Shown here: positions 8,101-18,096 of the stretch, one piece after another
How positions within the stretch are numbered: position 1 is the first letter of the stretch
Layout of the letters: each line of letters opens with the position of its first letter
Source: Akkermansia muciniphila
Lineage (GTDB): Bacteria; Verrucomicrobiota; Verrucomicrobiia; Verrucomicrobiales; Akkermansiaceae
DNA length: 50,466 nucleotides
Assembly: GCA_945873305.1 (NCBI GenBank)
Contig: CAMCCX010000007.1
Location: 1-50,466, forward strand
Reading direction: 5' to 3'
The notes under the pieces: model-generated
What the model was told of the DNA's origin: nothing
What the model saw: only the letters and a program-made list of their open reading frames with translations
Databases searched by the model: none
Position numbers and translations under genes: made by a program

Positions 8101-11100
8101 CTGGCCAGTATCGCCTCGCGGCCAGCCTCTCTATCAAGGACGGCGATCCGGTGGAAGGCGCGACGATTCTCAACATCCACGGTCCCGGCCGCGCCGATCC
8201 TGATGCGTGGCATTTCGGGCCGTTGGAAATCATCGCCGACAAGGCGTCCCACGCGCCCGGCGAGACGGTGAAACTCCGCGTCAACAGCGACAAGGAAAAC
8301 GCCAATGTATGGCTCTTCCTCCACATCGCAGGCTCCGCCGGACGCGAGGCCCGCCGCATCCAGCTCGATGGCAAGAGCCTGGAAGTCGATGTCCCCCTCG
8401 ATCTGCGAGACATGCCGAACATGTTCATCGAGGGCGTCAGCGTCCACGGCGCGAAGGTTCACACCGCGGTCCGGCAGATTTTGCTGCCGCCGGTTAGCAA
8501 GGTGGTCGAGGTCACGCTCGAGCCCGCCAAGAGCCGGGTGAAACCGCGCGAAACCTCCGCCCTGCGCGTCACCTTGCGCGATGCCGAGGGCAAGCCGGTC
8601 ACCGGTACCGCCGTGCTGACGGTGTATGACAAATCGCTCGAAGCGATCACTGGCGGCTCTAACGTCGGGAAGATCCACGAGAATTTCTGGACGTGGAAGA
8701 ACAGCTATTACCCGGGAGTTGGTGGCGATTCGATCCCGGACTCGCCGGGGAATCTGCTCCGTCCGAAAGTCGTCGGGATGCAGTCGCTCGGGCGTTTTGG
8801 CGACGAGGGACGCTATGCGGCCAAGGGCATGGGAGGCGGTGGTTTCGGCGCGAGGTCCAGGATGATGGAGAGTGATCCATTTAGCGATTCTTCTGGTGGT
8901 GCTCCGATGATGGCGATGGCCGCGTCCGCAGCTCCGGAACAAAAAATGGATCGAGAAGGTGATCCCTTTGCAGGCACCGCCGCACCCGCCGCGAATCCGA
9001 TCCTCGTCCGCAAGGATTTCGCCGACCTCTTGAAATGGTCCGGCGCGATCCAGACGGATGCCGATGGTCGCGCCGAAATCCCGCTGGAATTTCCGGACAA
9101 CCTCACCACGTGGAAAGCCCGCGTCTGGGTAATTGGCAAGGGCTCGCAGGTCGGCGAGGGCAGCGCGGAAATCATCACTTCCAAGGAACTGCTGGTCCGC
9201 CTGCAAGCGCCGCGGTTTCTGGTGGAGCGCGACGAATCGGTCTTCAGCGCGGTCGTTCAGAACGATCACGACGCACCGAAGACGGTGAAGGTTTCCCTCG
9301 AACTGGAAGGCTCTAACTTGGAAGCGATCGATGGCGCGCCGCAGACCGTGGAAATCGCCGCGAAGTCGGAAGCCCGCGTTGATTGGCGGGTCAAGGCACT
9401 GCGCGAAGGCGAGGCGACGTTCCGGATGCGCGCGGATTCCGGCGACGATGGCGACGCCGTCGAGCGCAAGCTGCCGGTGCTCGTCCACGGCATGGCGCGC
9501 CAGGACGCGTGGAGCCGCGCGGTCGAACCGGGTGCGGATTCCGCGAAAATCCAAATCGAAGTGCCGGAGCAACGGCGGCCGGACCAATCGAAGCTAACCG
9601 TCCGCTTCTCACCCACCATCGCCGGCGCGGTGGTGGATGCGATTCCCTATCTGGCGAGCTATCCGCACGGCTGCACCGAGCAGACGCTGAACCGCTTCGT
9701 GCCGGCCGTGATCGCCCAACAGATGCTGCGCGATCTCAAGATCAACCTCGCCGAAGTGAAGGCGAAGCGCACCAACCTCAACCCGCAGGAACTCGGCAAT
9801 GCCGCCGACCGCGCGGCGCAGTGGAAGCAATGGCAGACGAACCCGGTCTTCGACGAGGTGGAGATGGAGAGGATGGTCGCGAAGGGGATCGAGAAACTCA
9901 TGTCGATGCAGAACGCCGACGGCGGTTGGGGCTGGTTTTCCGGCTACGGCGAGACCTCCTATCCGCACACCACGGCGGTCGTGACGCATGGCTTGATAGT
10001 CGCGAAGCAGAACGGCGCGAAAATTCCCGATGCCATGCTCAACTCCGGCATCGCCTGGCTGATGGCCTACGAGCGCAAGCAAACCGCCGCGCTCCAACTC
10101 CACGTCGAGCGCGAGGCCTTGCGCAAGGAAGGCAAAAAGATCAAGGACTCGAACAAGTATGAGAAGTCCACTTGCGACGCGATGGATGCGTTTGTCCGAC
10201 TCGTCCTCGGCAAGGCCGCGCGCGACTCGGAGCCGATGCTGGCCTTCCTCTATCGGGACCGCGTCAGTTTGCCGGTTTACGCCAAGTGCCTGCTAGGGCT
10301 CGAACATCATCGCAAGGGCGACGAGGCGCGGCGCGATGAAGTGATGAAAATCATTTCCCAATACCTCAAGCGCGACGCGGAAAACCAGACGGCTTACCTC
10401 GACCTCCAGAACACGAATTTCTGGTGGAACTGGTATGGCAGCGAGGTCGAGGCGCACGCGTGGTATCTCAAACTGCTCGCCGCCGTGAAGCCGCAGGACG
10501 CGGACACGCGCGGCCTGGTGAAGTATCTGGTGAACAACCGCAAACACGCGAGTTACTGGGAATCCACCCGCGACACCGCGTTCGCGGTCGAGGCGATCGC
10601 CAGCTATTTCAAGGCCAGCGGCGAGGACGTGCCGGAGATGGAAGTGGATGTCCTGCTCGACGGGAAATCGCTGCGCAAGGTCTCCATCAACCGGGAAAAC
10701 CTCTTCACCTTCGACGGCACGGTCGCCCTAACGGGCGATGCCGTGACCACGGGGAAACACGAGGTTGAACTGAGAAAGTCCGGCAAAGGCACGCTTTATG
10801 CCAACGCCTATCTGGAAGTCTTCACCCTTGAGGACAAACTTCGCGCCGCCGGGCTGGAGGTGAAGGTCCAGCGCCGCATTTCCAAACTCATCGCCTTGGA
10901 AAAGGAAACCGAGGTGCCTGATTCCAGCGGATTGATCGCAAAACAACAGGTCGAGCGGTTCCGCCGGGAAGCGCTGGCGGACGGTGCGAAACTCGCTTCC
11001 GGCGACCGCGTGGAGGTGGAACTGATCCTCGAAAGCAAGAACGACTACGAGTATCTGATTTTCTCCGATGCCAAGGCCGCCGGATTCGAGGCGCTCGACG

Positions 11101-11333
11101 CGCTGAGCGGTTACGTCGGCGGCGGTGACGGATTCAGCGCCTACATGGAGCCGCGCGACCGGACGGTGGACTTTTTCATCCGCGCGCTGCCACGCGGGAC
11201 CCACACGCTGCGCTATCAGCTCCGCGCCGAGGCGCCGGGGATTTACAAGGCGCTGCCCGCGACCGCGGAGGCGATGTACGCGCCCGAGCTGAGAGGGAAC
11301 TCGGAGGATCTGAAACTGGAGGTTTTGAAATAA
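5178..11333 (+). CDS. Alpha-2-macroglobulin family protein with thioester domain
   Basis: Bacterial alpha-2-macroglobulins are envelope proteins thought to trap proteases by covalent thioester chemistry. This 2051-residue copy has a signal peptide (cleavage likely after LMA at about residue 20; no lipobox), a TPR-like helical N-terminus, and macroglobulin beta-domains including an MG2-type DRPLYKPGD segment near residue 635. The A2M domain is near residues 1280-1365, and the thioester domain holds GCTEQ with Cys at residue 1499 and Gln at 1502. Residues about 1210-1275, just before the A2M domain, are rich in Gly, Met and Ala and resemble an exposed bait region. It is monocistronic, without the pbpC partner common in Proteobacteria. 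The periplasmic or surface location is inferred. Confidence 0.93.
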   Translation: MKSLAWICLVAFFTPLQLMAQDPDALRKERDKLTERGMWREALDLYGEKLMPISDEKSDLDLRMAVEVIRGQNVWGEFDELVERAISTHPDNAMLLVQAAASYQSAPHSGRLVAGEFERGGGPRYGGRSMGPDEVPEATAGSWVNTFYRDQVRSFQLFREAVGKSKNDAERYRGWELFSGIRREEARGEAWKLQTLTPLENLPEWGEPGPQGGTEGAPWAKDGPVLYEVPASWEAAKNDGERWRFALAERVRLKPETAASVTLDLADFSNSQFGTETLSSYGWWRQQDPDSAKGILEMDTLAEDECLAKTSDGVRRFKLPASHHFIALYRSIMNENEHAGDNLVQVFLNRRQYDKAREVLAQTIAKHGPGTNDHRTKLLKQITGNWGRFEPAETVPAGVKPKLPLVFRNAAAIKLTAAPVDMEAVLKDTLDYLKSNPRELDWQRLNPSQIASRLIQESPSKFIGKTAANWETKLSPRDKHRDTRVDLEMPLDKAGAWWISGKMDGGNEFHTLVWIVDSVLVQNDVGGKKQWWLADAAGGAPVAGADIEFFGYRTIHLERKNPLERRMEVRTKEFNRTTDDDGKTLLKPGDYESELQWLAIASKPDRSPAFFGFRPYHIQVPQLENGNRDITYGISDRPLYKPGDTAHLKFYLRNVGYFEPNEEAYANQSGTLILSNGRGEEVLKIQNLKTDALGAVESEVIIPKDAVLGNWSAVFRIGERISSFVSLRVEEYRKPEYEVKVEAPDEPVKLGDKFTATVKATYFHGSPVRNANVEIIVKRGSIGERWFPVWRWDWLYGPGAWWNGSEASWHPTWKSWGCTPPHPPWWQENRWTPDELVIKRNVAIGPDGTAKIEIDTAPAKEIHGDMDAKYTIEARVVDASRREERGTGAVIAARKPFEVAVWTDRGHTRAGEQVEATISAASLSGRPVVGATGKLVIFRLTTGDGGRIEEKEIQAFPVETDAQGEVKQRFAAPATGQYRLAASLSIKDGDPVEGATILNIHGPGRADPDAWHFGPLEIIADKASHAPGETVKLRVNSDKENANVWLFLHIAGSAGREARRIQLDGKSLEVDVPLDLRDMPNMFIEGVSVHGAKVHTAVRQILLPPVSKVVEVTLEPAKSRVKPRETSALRVTLRDAEGKPVTGTAVLTVYDKSLEAITGGSNVGKIHENFWTWKNSYYPGVGGDSIPDSPGNLLRPKVVGMQSLGRFGDEGRYAAKGMGGGGFGARSRMMESDPFSDSSGGAPMMAMAASAAPEQKMDREGDPFAGTAAPAANPILVRKDFADLLKWSGAIQTDADGRAEIPLEFPDNLTTWKARVWVIGKGSQVGEGSAEIITSKELLVRLQAPRFLVERDESVFSAVVQNDHDAPKTVKVSLELEGSNLEAIDGAPQTVEIAAKSEARVDWRVKALREGEATFRMRADSGDDGDAVERKLPVLVHGMARQDAWSRAVEPGADSAKIQIEVPEQRRPDQSKLTVRFSPTIAGAVVDAIPYLASYPHGCTEQTLNRFVPAVIAQQMLRDLKINLAEVKAKRTNLNPQELGNAADRAAQWKQWQTNPVFDEVEMERMVAKGIEKLMSMQNADGGWGWFSGYGETSYPHTTAVVTHGLIVAKQNGAKIPDAMLNSGIAWLMAYERKQTAALQLHVEREALRKEGKKIKDSNKYEKSTCDAMDAFVRLVLGKAARDSEPMLAFLYRDRVSLPVYAKCLLGLEHHRKGDEARRDEVMKIISQYLKRDAENQTAYLDLQNTNFWWNWYGSEVEAHAWYLKLLAAVKPQDADTRGLVKYLVNNRKHASYWESTRDTAFAVEAIASYFKASGEDVPEMEVDVLLDGKSLRKVSINRENLFTFDGTVALTGDAVTTGKHEVELRKSGKGTLYANAYLEVFTLEDKLRAAGLEVKVQRRISKLIALEKETEVPDSSGLIAKQQVERFRREALADGAKLASGDRVEVELILESKNDYEYLIFSDAKAAGFEALDALSGYVGGGDGFSAYMEPRDRTVDFFIRALPRGTHTLRYQLRAEAPGIYKALPATAEAMYAPELRGNSEDLKLEVLK

Positions 11334-11353
11334 TCCGGCTGAGACAGCCGGAT
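11333..11353. terminator. Bidirectional hairpin terminator
   Basis: A perfect 9-bp stem (ATCCGGCTG / CAGCCGGAT) with loop AGA sits exactly between two convergent genes. Its first base is the last base of the + strand stop, and its last base belongs to the minus-strand stop. It shares the CTGAGACAG core with the hairpin at 381-399, and the stem pair that differs (A-T there, G-C here) is compensated. Confidence 0.65.
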
Positions 11354-14052
11354 CACATTCCTTCGCTGGCGGGCGCGGCGAAATTCAGCGAGTGGGTGAG
11401 TTTCTCGCGGCGCTCGCGGACGAGGCGGACGACGAGCGCGGTCCAGCCGGTCTGGTGCGACGCGCCGAGTCCTTCGCCGGTTTCGGCGTGGAAATACTCG
11501 TGGAATAACAGCAGGTCCTGCCAGTGACTGACGTCGCTGTAGCGCCCGGCCTCGCCGAAGCAGGGGCGGTAGCCTTCCTTGTCTGGCAGGAACAGCGAGA
11601 TCAGGCGGTCGCACAGGTCGATGGCGACCTGGCGGAGTGTCATGAGATTTCCCGAGCCGGTGGGATACTCGATCTTGAAGGTGTCGCCGTAGAAATAATC
11701 GTAGCGTTCGAGCGCCTCGATGATGAGGAAATTGATAGGAAACCAGATCGGCCCGCGCCAGTTCGAGTTGCCGCCGAACATGTCGGTGGTGGCCTCGCCC
11801 GGCGTGTAGGGGACCTCGTGGCGCTGGCCGTGGTGCTCGAAGACGAACGGCTTTTCCTCGTGGGCCTTACTGAGCGAGCGGATGCCGAAATTGGATAGAA
11901 ACTCCTTGGGGTCGAGCATGTAGGCGAGGCTCTTGCGGAGCCGCGCCTCGGAGGGAATGGCGAGCAGGCAGCGTCCAGGGTTCTTGTTTCCATGGACGCG
12001 GCGGACGGTGATGTATTTCAACAAGTCCGGGCGGTTGACGAGAAACCAGTCCATCCGCTTGCGGAAACTCGGCAGCGCGTCGATGGTTTTCTGTTTGATG
12101 ACGGTCACCGCGCACATCGGCAGCAGGCCGACGAGCGAGCGGATGCGCAGCGGGATGGGCTCGCGGTGGTTGATGATGAGCTGGTCGTAATAGAATCCGT
12201 CGTCGTCGTCCCAGAGACCGGTGCCGCCGAGCGAGTTGATGGCGTCGCAGATGTTGACGAAGTGTTCGAAAAATTTCGACGCGATGTCCTCGTAGGCGGG
12301 TTTTTCCAGCGCGAGTTCGAGCGACATCGAGAGCATCGTCAGGCAAAACGAAGCCATCCACGCGGTGCCATCCGCCTGGTTGAGCCGCCCGCCGCCGGGA
12401 AGCGAGTGGGAGCGGTCGAAGACCCCGATGTTGTCGAGGCCGAGGAAGCCTCCGCCGAAGACGTGGCGGCCTTCGACGTCCTTGCGGTTGACCCACCAGG
12501 TGAAGTTGAGCAGCAGTTTCTGGAAGGCGCGCTCCAGGAATAACAGGTCGCGGTTGCCCTTTTCATCCGCGATTTTATAGACCCGCCAGACGGCCCATGC
12601 GTGGACCGGCGGATTGACGTCGGAGAAGTTCCACTCGTAGGCGGGGAGCTGGCCGTTAGGGTGCATGTACCACTCGCGGAGCAGTAGCAGGAGCTGGTCT
12701 TTGGAGAAATCCGGGTCCACCGCGGAGAAGGGGATCATGTGGAAGGCGGTGTCCCACGCGGCGAACCACGGGTATTCCCATTTGTCCGGCATCGAGAGGA
12801 TGTCGCGGGCGTGGAAGTTCCGCCAGTCCGCGTTGCGGCCCTTGAGCCGGGCTTCGGATGGCGGCTCGCCGTTTTCGCCCTTCAGCCAGTCCTCGATGAC
12901 GTAGTGGAAGAACTGCTTGGTCCATAACAGGCCGGCGTAGCCCTGGCGGCAGATCAGTCGCTCGTCGCGGGAGATGCCCTTGGGGATGACCTCGTCGTAG
13001 AACTCATCGCTCTCGGCGATCCGCTGGCGGAAGACCTCGTCGAATTCCTGGAACCCGTCAAATCCATTAGACTCCTTGAGCGAGTGCAGCCGGCAGCGCA
13101 CGGTGATGGATCTTCCGGCGGGGATCATGAACTTCAAATGCGCGGCGGCCTTGGTGCCGGAGCGGGTGGGGGAGACCGCGCCTTTTTCGCCGTGGATGAG
13201 GTAGCGGTGGAAGGCGTCCTTGACGTAGGGCGTGGGATTGGGCGTGCCGAAGACGCTCTCGCAGTTCGTTTCGTTCTCGGTGAAGAGCCACGGCACGCCG
13301 GCGGGGAAATCCGGCGAATCGACGAGCAGCCGGAAATCGCCTAACGATTCGTGGCGGGCGGTGACCGCCGCGCCGTCCGCGGTGATGCCGGGCTTGTTCA
13401 CGGGCATTTCCCGGTTGTTCTCCCAGCTCCAGACATTGCGGAACCAGAGCGTGGGCAGGACGTGGATGGGCGCGGATCTCTTGCCGTGGTTGGTCACGGT
13501 GATGCGCCACAGGATGTCGTTAGGGCTGCGCTTGGCGACTTCCTGGACGACGTCGAAATATTTTCCGTCGTCGAAAAGGCCCATGTCGGCGATCTCGAGC
13601 TCGGGGCCGTTGCGGCCGAGGGCCTGGTTTCCCTCGCGGATCGCGGTGTAGGGAAAGGTGGCCTGCGGGTATTTATAGAGCGCCTTGGTGTAGGAGTGGG
13701 TGGGCGTGGAATCGAGGTAGTAGTAGCACTCCTTGACGTCTTCACCGTGATTCCCCTCGTTGCCACCGAGTCCGAAGAGGCGCTCCTTGAGGATGGTGTC
13801 GTTGCCGTTCCACAGCGCCGGGGCGAAGCAGATCCGGCATTGGCGGTCGGTCCAGCCCTGCAATCCGTCCTCGCCCCAGCGGTAGGCGCGGCGGCGGGAA
13901 TGGTCGTGCGGAAAACTCGCCCAGCTGTTGCCGTGGTCCGAATAATCCTCCCGCACAGTCCCCCATTGGCGTTCGCTGAGGAAGGGTCCCCAACGCCGCC
14001 ATTTCTTCTCACCCGCTTTATCTTCAGCGAGTCGCAGTTTTTCCCGATGCAT
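11353..14052 (-). CDS. Glucosidase, GH63 / MGH1-like family
   Basis: The 899-residue protein resembles bacterial MGH1-type (GH63-related) glycoside hydrolases, (alpha/alpha)6-barrel enzymes acting on alpha-glucosides or glucosylglycerate-type substrates. Recognisable parts are the N-terminal segment ERQWGTVREDYS, the beta-sandwich WENN region, and barrel motifs PWFAAWDTAFH (candidate catalytic Asp) and QLPAYEWNFSDVNPP. A late segment reads GGNSNWRGPIWFPINFL. No signal peptide is seen, so it is probably cytoplasmic. The ATG at 14052 (MHREKL) precedes the first conserved residues; the frame is open further upstream, but that sequence overlaps the divergent promoter region and is not conserved-looking. 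The exact substrate cannot be assigned. Confidence 0.87.
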   Translation of the reverse strand: MHREKLRLAEDKAGEKKWRRWGPFLSERQWGTVREDYSDHGNSWASFPHDHSRRRAYRWGEDGLQGWTDRQCRICFAPALWNGNDTILKERLFGLGGNEGNHGEDVKECYYYLDSTPTHSYTKALYKYPQATFPYTAIREGNQALGRNGPELEIADMGLFDDGKYFDVVQEVAKRSPNDILWRITVTNHGKRSAPIHVLPTLWFRNVWSWENNREMPVNKPGITADGAAVTARHESLGDFRLLVDSPDFPAGVPWLFTENETNCESVFGTPNPTPYVKDAFHRYLIHGEKGAVSPTRSGTKAAAHLKFMIPAGRSITVRCRLHSLKESNGFDGFQEFDEVFRQRIAESDEFYDEVIPKGISRDERLICRQGYAGLLWTKQFFHYVIEDWLKGENGEPPSEARLKGRNADWRNFHARDILSMPDKWEYPWFAAWDTAFHMIPFSAVDPDFSKDQLLLLLREWYMHPNGQLPAYEWNFSDVNPPVHAWAVWRVYKIADEKGNRDLLFLERAFQKLLLNFTWWVNRKDVEGRHVFGGGFLGLDNIGVFDRSHSLPGGGRLNQADGTAWMASFCLTMLSMSLELALEKPAYEDIASKFFEHFVNICDAINSLGGTGLWDDDDGFYYDQLIINHREPIPLRIRSLVGLLPMCAVTVIKQKTIDALPSFRKRMDWFLVNRPDLLKYITVRRVHGNKNPGRCLLAIPSEARLRKSLAYMLDPKEFLSNFGIRSLSKAHEEKPFVFEHHGQRHEVPYTPGEATTDMFGGNSNWRGPIWFPINFLIIEALERYDYFYGDTFKIEYPTGSGNLMTLRQVAIDLCDRLISLFLPDKEGYRPCFGEAGRYSDVSHWQDLLLFHEYFHAETGEGLGASHQTGWTALVVRLVRERREKLTHSLNFAAPASEGM

Positions 14053-14156
14053 TCGGCAGGAATGAAGCACGAACCGTGCACACCCGCCAGCGAACATGAC
14101 GGATCGTTGAAATTCGCGGAAATTGGTAACCGCGTTTTTCCGTGACAATCCCAATG

Positions 14157-14185
14157 TGCGATATTTACCAGTGGTGGACTTCGCA
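14157..14185 (+). promoter_or_regulatory. Candidate AraC-type operator upstream of the ThuA operon
   Basis: Bases 14157-14185 match 19162-19190, upstream of the AraC gene at 18095-19120, at 22 of 29 positions, including the 12-base core ATTTACCAGTGG. The site ends about 36 bases before the ATG at 14222. Shared sites in front of a regulator and a nearby metabolic operon suggest this is the regulator's binding site. This is inference from sequence match and placement. Confidence 0.5.
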
Positions 14186-14221
14186 AGCATCCGCTTGTTT
14201 CGCGACGTAGGATTCCAAGTC

Positions 14222-15877
14222 ATGAACCTACTGCGCATCTGCCTCGCGTTTGCCGTGTTGTCCTGTTTTGGCACCGCTGCCGACGTTAAACCGCGCGTCC
14301 TCATCCTGAGCGGGGCGAACAACCACGATTGGAAAACCACCACACCCGCGATCCGCGCCGCACTGGAGGAAAGCGGGCGGTTTAGCGTGGATGTTGAGGA
14401 AAACGTCTTCGCCATGACGACTGGATCTTTTGCGCCCTATGCGGTGGTTTTGAGCAATTTCAACACCTTCGGCAAGGACGCGCCCAAGGGTGAGTGGAGT
14501 GCGGAGACGAAGAAGGCGTTCCTCGATCACATGGCCAAGGGGAGGGGACTGGTGATCGTGCATGCGGGCAGCTCGGGGTTTTACGATTGGGCGGAGTTTC
14601 AAAATCTCGCCTGCGGCACGTGGAGAGACGGCACCAGTCACGGTGCGATCCATGTGAACCGCTTGTCCTTTTCCGGCGAGGAGTCACCGATCACCCAAGG
14701 CCTCGCGCCGTTTTGGATTCGCGATGAGTTCTGGCAGAAAATCGCCGTCGCGCGGGGAGCAAAGGCGCTCGCCTCGGTGACGCCGGACCCCGCGTTCAAG
14801 GGCAGCGGAAAACCCGAAAACATCATGTTCACCACGGAATCCGGCGGCGGGCGCGGCTTCGCGATTTTTCTAGGCCACGATGCCGAGGCGATGGGCAATC
14901 CCGCTTGGAGAACCCTGCTCCAGCGCGGCACCGAGTGGGCCGCCACCGGCAAGGTGACCATTCCGCCCGCCAAGAACTGGCCCGCGACGAAGGAGGATGC
15001 GTCGCGCCCCGGCTATTCATGGCTGCGGACCGACACCAGTCTGGCATTGTCTAACGGCGGCAAGACGATCTGGTGCCTGGTCTTCGATCCGGCCCGGCCC
15101 AAGTCCTATTTCCATCCGCTCTCGACGGTGGACGGCAAGGCTCTAACCAGCTTCGAGCCTCCCGATCATCCCTGGCATCGCGGCCTTTGGTGGTCGTGGA
15201 AATGGATCAACGGCCTGAATTATTGGGAAGAGGATCGGGAAACCCACACCAGCGAGGGCGTCACGGAACTAACCGGTGCCACCGTCGACCCGCGGGGCGA
15301 TTTCGGAGCGAGCGCAGAGTTGCGCTTCAGCTACCACCCGCCCGGCCAGGCCGCGGTCATGACGGAACTGCGCAAGCTCTCCATCACCCAACCGGATGCC
15401 GAAGGCCGGTATCGGATCGACTGGACCAGCGAGTTCACCGCGGGAAACGCCCCCGTCACCTTGGGGCGCACTCCTCTGCCGAATGAGGAGAACGGCAAGC
15501 CCTATGGCGGCTATGCGGGCTTGTCGCTGAGGCTTCCTGTCGATTCTAATGGATGGTCGATCCTAACGAGCGAAGGGAAAACCGGTGCGGCCGGCAGCCA
15601 CGGGCAAGGCGCGAGCTGGGTTGATTTTTCCAGTCCCGGCGGGGGAATCGCCATTTGCGATCATCCCGACAACCTGCGCCACCCGTCGCCATGGTATGTG
15701 CATGACAGCCCGCCGATGAGTTTCTTCAGTCCGGCCGTTTTGTTCAATGAGCCACTGGACCTCGCCGCCGGGCAATCGTTGAAACTCAGCTACCGCGTCC
15801 TGATCCACTCCAAACCGATGTCCATCAAGGAAATCGAAACGGTCTGCCACACCTTCGCCGCACCTGCGAAACCATGA
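14222..15877 (+). CDS. ThuA-domain / DUF6807 (PmoA-like) fusion protein
   Basis: The 551-residue protein has a signal peptide (MNLLRICLAFAVLSCFGTAA). Next comes a ThuA domain at about residues 22-245 (VLILSGANNHDW, GLVIVHAGSSGFYDW), a glutamine-amidotransferase-like fold linked to sugar utilisation. The C-terminal half, about residues 270-545, resembles DUF6807/PmoA-like beta-sandwich domains (DHPWHRGLWWSWKWINGLNYWEE). In PVC-group and Bacteroidota genomes these domains sit beside sugar isomerases and oxidoreductases, as here. AGGA lies 9 bases before the ATG at 14222; the longer frame from 14123 would hide the signal peptide. It is first gene of a three-gene operon, and its chemistry is unknown. 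Confidence 0.85.
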   Translation: MNLLRICLAFAVLSCFGTAADVKPRVLILSGANNHDWKTTTPAIRAALEESGRFSVDVEENVFAMTTGSFAPYAVVLSNFNTFGKDAPKGEWSAETKKAFLDHMAKGRGLVIVHAGSSGFYDWAEFQNLACGTWRDGTSHGAIHVNRLSFSGEESPITQGLAPFWIRDEFWQKIAVARGAKALASVTPDPAFKGSGKPENIMFTTESGGGRGFAIFLGHDAEAMGNPAWRTLLQRGTEWAATGKVTIPPAKNWPATKEDASRPGYSWLRTDTSLALSNGGKTIWCLVFDPARPKSYFHPLSTVDGKALTSFEPPDHPWHRGLWWSWKWINGLNYWEEDRETHTSEGVTELTGATVDPRGDFGASAELRFSYHPPGQAAVMTELRKLSITQPDAEGRYRIDWTSEFTAGNAPVTLGRTPLPNEENGKPYGGYAGLSLRLPVDSNGWSILTSEGKTGAAGSHGQGASWVDFSSPGGGIAICDHPDNLRHPSPWYVHDSPPMSFFSPAVLFNEPLDLAAGQSLKLSYRVLIHSKPMSIKEIETVCHTFAAPAKP

Positions 15878-15902
15878 ACCATTTGAACCAACCCCACAAA
15901 CC

Positions 15903-16748
15903 ATGAAAATCGGCTGCTTCGCCCTCATCCAACCGTTCTCGCCCATGCGGCGGCAATTCGAACTCATCCGCCAACTCGGCTTCGACTACGCGGACCTAAC
16001 GGACAATCACGACGGCGCCACGCTCGGCACCGAATACGGATTTTCCGCCTCGTTCAGCCTGGACTCCCATCCGGCGACCATCCTCGACATGGTCAACGAG
16101 TTCAATCTCACGCTCACCAGTGTTTGTGCTCACGCGAACTTGCTCGATCCCACCTCGCCGGACCGCTACGCCACGGCGGAAATCATCAAGGCGATCAAGC
16201 TCGCCCATTTTCTCGGCGTCAAACAGGTCATCACCACCGAGGGCGATCCGAAGACGGACTTCGGCCACCACCTCACCGACGACCAGCGCCTCTTCAGCAT
16301 CCGCGAGAAACTCCACGAGCCGATCCGCTGGGCGAAGACGTTCGGTATCGATCTCCTGCTAGAACCGCACGGCATCCTCACCGACACCGTGGACGGCATG
16401 TCCCGCATCCTCGACGCGCTCGGCAACGAGGAAACCGTTGGCATCAACCTGGACACCGGCAACTCCTGGCTCGGCGGCGGCGATCCACTCCAGTTCGTGA
16501 AAACCTTCGGCTCGCGCATCAAACACGTGCATTGGAAAGACATGCCGGAAGAATGGTTGCCCAAACGCGGCACCCAGTTCGGCTGCGGCATGGGGCTCAT
16601 TCCGCTCGGCGACGGCGTCGTAGGCATCGAGGCCATCGTGAAGGAACTTCTCTCACACGGATTCGACGGTCCCACCACTCTGGAAATCGCTGGCGAAGAA
16701 GCCGTCAAGGTTTCCGCAGAACGCCTGCGCAAATGGTCCGCTTCCTAA
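15903..16748 (+). CDS. Sugar phosphate isomerase/epimerase-like TIM-barrel protein
   Basis: The 281-residue protein belongs to the xylose isomerase-like TIM-barrel group (AP endonuclease 2 superfamily), which includes sugar isomerases and 3-keto-sugar epimerases. Visible features are an N-terminal beta strand MKIGCFAL, LLLEPHG with a metal-ligand Glu, NLDTGNSWLGGGDP, HVHWKDM with a metal-ligand His and Asp, and a C-terminal TTLEIAGEE strand. It is cytoplasmic, with no signal peptide. The gene lies 25 bases after the ThuA fusion and 17 bases before the Gfo/Idh/MocA gene, so all three are probably one transcript. A role in a keto-sugar pathway with the oxidoreductase is a reasonable inference. 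Confidence 0.88.
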   Translation: MKIGCFALIQPFSPMRRQFELIRQLGFDYADLTDNHDGATLGTEYGFSASFSLDSHPATILDMVNEFNLTLTSVCAHANLLDPTSPDRYATAEIIKAIKLAHFLGVKQVITTEGDPKTDFGHHLTDDQRLFSIREKLHEPIRWAKTFGIDLLLEPHGILTDTVDGMSRILDALGNEETVGINLDTGNSWLGGGDPLQFVKTFGSRIKHVHWKDMPEEWLPKRGTQFGCGMGLIPLGDGVVGIEAIVKELLSHGFDGPTTLEIAGEEAVKVSAERLRKWSAS

Positions 16749-16765
16749 ACTTAACGACTCATCCC

Positions 16766-18079
16766 ATGAACACCACCACACGACGTCGATTCCTCGCCAC
16801 ATCCACCGCCGCATTCGCAGCGCCATTCATCCTGACCTCCCGCCGCGCCTCCGCGGCGGACGCTCCAAGCCGCACCATCCGCCTCGGCCACATCGGCGTG
16901 GGCGGCCAGGGTTCCGGCTTGCTCCAGAATTTCCTCGGGGTGAAGGGCGCAACGAGCGTCGCCATCGCCGATCCCTTCCGCCAGCGTCGCGAGGCCGCCG
17001 CCGGACAGGTGAAGGCCTCCCAAGGCCACGAGCCGAAACTCTACAATGATTTCCGCGAGCTGCTCGCTGACAAGTCCATCGACGCGGTGATCATCGCCAC
17101 CGCCGACCATTGGCATGTGCCGATCGGACTGGAAGCTGTAAGGGCGGGCAAGGATGTCTATATTGAAAAACCGTTAGGATACACGCTCAATCAGAACCGC
17201 GCGATGTTGGAGGCCTGTCAGAAGGAGAAGCGCATCTTTCCATACGGCACCCAGCAGCGCAGTCAGGAAATTCTCAAGCGTGGCGTTGAGCTGGTCCTCA
17301 ACGGCTACATCGGCGATCTTCAACGCATCGAGGTCTGGGCACCCTCTGGCACAGGCGGCGGGTCACTCGATGAAATCCCGGTGCCGGACGGCCTCGACTA
17401 CGATCTATACATCGGCCCCGCGCCGATGAAACCCTGCAGCAAGGACCGGATCACCAGCCCGGCTTCGTGGTATTGTTCCGATTACTCGATTGGCTTCATC
17501 GCCGGTTGGGGAGCGCATCCGTTGGACATCGCGATCTGGGGCCAGAACTACGACCAGCAAGGTCCGGTTAGTTTCCGCGGCACGGGGGATTTCCCAACGC
17601 CCAATGGGTTGTTCAACAACTGCGCCACCTGGGATGTGGAAATCAAGTTCGCCGGCGGCATGCCGATGCATTTCATGAGCACCAATCACGCGCAACCCAT
17701 CGTGAGCAAATACCGGAAAAGCGTTCCGGGTGATGGCACCACTTTCTTCGGTTCCAAGGGCTGGGTAAGCCTGAACCGCGGAGGAGCGGAGGCCAGCAAT
17801 CCGGAGTGGCTCAAATTGAAGGAATGTGAAGGCGACAAGCGCGTGCTCCATCGGAACAACTACTACGCATCCTTCGTGGAGTCCGTCCGTGATCGCACTC
17901 CGTCCATCGCGCCGATCGAAGATGCCGTGCGTTCCGATGCTTTTAGTCACCTCTCATTGATGGCGATCAAGTCCGGGCAAGAAGTCGTATGGGATCCCAA
18001 AGCCTACCGCATCGTATCGCCGGAGCCGCTCAATGAGCAAATGAGCCACCCGGTCCGCGGGGACTGGAAACAGAGCTGA
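16766..18079 (+). CDS. Gfo/Idh/MocA family oxidoreductase, Tat-exported
   Basis: The 437-residue protein starts with a twin-arginine signal (TRRRFLATS, then a hydrophobic stretch ending near ASAAD), so it is exported folded with its NAD(P) cofactor. The Rossmann motif GHIGVGGQGSG follows, then the EKPLGYTLNQ catalytic Lys segment and GWGAHPLDIAIWG with the conserved His and Asp. Exported members act on surface or periplasmic sugars, including in the retaining NAD-dependent hydrolase mechanism. As the last gene of the operon it would pair with the isomerase-like protein; the substrate is unknown. The start at 16766 puts the Tat motif at the right place. Confidence 0.92.
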   Translation: MNTTTRRRFLATSTAAFAAPFILTSRRASAADAPSRTIRLGHIGVGGQGSGLLQNFLGVKGATSVAIADPFRQRREAAAGQVKASQGHEPKLYNDFRELLADKSIDAVIIATADHWHVPIGLEAVRAGKDVYIEKPLGYTLNQNRAMLEACQKEKRIFPYGTQQRSQEILKRGVELVLNGYIGDLQRIEVWAPSGTGGGSLDEIPVPDGLDYDLYIGPAPMKPCSKDRITSPASWYCSDYSIGFIAGWGAHPLDIAIWGQNYDQQGPVSFRGTGDFPTPNGLFNNCATWDVEIKFAGGMPMHFMSTNHAQPIVSKYRKSVPGDGTTFFGSKGWVSLNRGGAEASNPEWLKLKECEGDKRVLHRNNYYASFVESVRDRTPSIAPIEDAVRSDAFSHLSLMAIKSGQEVVWDPKAYRIVSPEPLNEQMSHPVRGDWKQS

Positions 18080-18096
18080 ACCGTAACAGGCGGTTC
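18078..18096. terminator. Short hairpin between convergent genes
   Basis: A 6-bp stem (GAACCG / CGGTTC) with a 7-base loop spans the gap between the oxidoreductase stop at 18079 and the AraC stop at 18095. There is no T-run; a terminator role rests on position only. Confidence 0.35.

Noticed and set aside
11353-14415. Longer glucosidase start at 14415
   Set aside because: The added 121 residues are unconserved-looking, overlap the divergent gene start and its operator, and the family N-terminus fits the ATG at 14052.
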